Source: a virus
DNA length: 24,051 nucleotides
Reading direction: 5' to 3' (one strand)
IMG/VR virus record: IMGVR_UViG_3300000116_000219
Location: 1 to 24,051 of that record
In this document: positions 23,858-24,051 of the stretch, in pieces
How the letters are laid out: the number at the start of each line of letters is the position of its first letter
Numbering within the stretch: position 1 is the stretch's first letter
Translations under genes and position numbers: made by a program
The notes under the pieces: model-generated
The model's database searches: none
What the model saw: only the letters and a program-made list of their open reading frames with translations
What the model was told of the DNA's origin: nothing

Positions 23858-24051
23858 TTATAAGTCTTTAATTTTAAATCCATTTAGTAAATCTTGTATT
23901 GTCATAACTGTTTTAAAGAAAAAACCTATTTCATCATCACTCTTAAACCTTCCTTGAGCATCTAATTTTTTTAATCTTGCATCTGATACTTCTATTGCTT
24001 TTGATATTTTGTTTAAATATTTCATATATTCAACTAGAATATCTTCTTGTT
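23858..24051 (-). CDS. Unidentified small protein, 5' part beyond the window
   Basis: Only the last 63 codons are present; the frame is open to the right edge and ends in TAA at 23860-23858. The visible part is helical and charged (VEYMKYLNKISKAIEVSDAR, LKKLDAQGRF, FFFKTVMTIQDLLNG). There is no recognised motif. It ends 9 nt before the sigma-factor start, so the two are likely co-transcribed. In T4-like phages the neighbours of gp55 are recombination, transcription or small unknown genes, which does not decide the identity. Confidence 0.6.
   Translation of the reverse strand, partial: QEDILVEYMKYLNKISKAIEVSDARLKKLDAQGRFKSDDEIGFFFKTVMTIQDLLNGFKIKDL

Overview
This is a 24 kb piece of a tailed-phage genome, very AT-rich, with every supportable gene on the minus strand. 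It reads as the baseplate and tail-tip region of a T4-like (contractile-tailed) phage, joined to part of a replication and nucleotide-metabolism region. The strongest anchors are a gp25-type baseplate wedge protein, a gp6-type (baseplate J) wedge protein, a gp55-type sigma factor and a small DnaG/gp61-type primase. No start codon has a convincing Shine-Dalgarno sequence; leaders are A/T-rich. Several structural proteins belong to families I recall from uncultured marine myovirus genomes and Bacteroidetes phages. A marine phage of a Bacteroidetes-like host is therefore my best inference, but the window has no host marker that proves it.

In transcription order (right to left): the 3' end of an unidentified gene (23858-24051); a gp55-like sigma factor (23039-23848); a small acidic helical protein (22651-23004); an OB-fold/gp5-like hub or spike protein (21414-22658); a 651-aa unknown tail protein (19459-21414); a small helix-plus-linker protein (19060-19413); gp25 (18653-19060); gp6 (16791-18653); a 197-aa unknown; a 481-aa DNRLRE-like structural protein; a 141-aa coiled-coil protein; a giant 2530-aa baseplate/tail-tip protein that fills almost a third of the window (6707-14299); a 216-aa structural protein; and two tandem paralogous surface proteins. 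A GIY-YIG nuclease (3204-3704) then marks the switch to non-structural genes: primase, RecB/Cas4-like PD-(D/E)XK nuclease, a P-loop kinase with a capsid-targeting-like N-terminus, and a nucleotidyltransferase cut by the left edge.

Genes are tightly packed. Five junctions use the same TAATG stop/start overlap, one uses ATGA, and one overlaps by 8 nt. The four longest or most isolated leaders share a near-identical AT element (minus-strand core ATATTTATAA followed by an A-rich tract), which looks like a phage promoter placed 8-16 nt from the start codon. The encoded gp55-like factor is an obvious candidate to read it. No tRNA, CRISPR array, insertion sequence or convincing rho-independent terminator was seen. 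The longest gap between genes is 57 bp (6650-6706).
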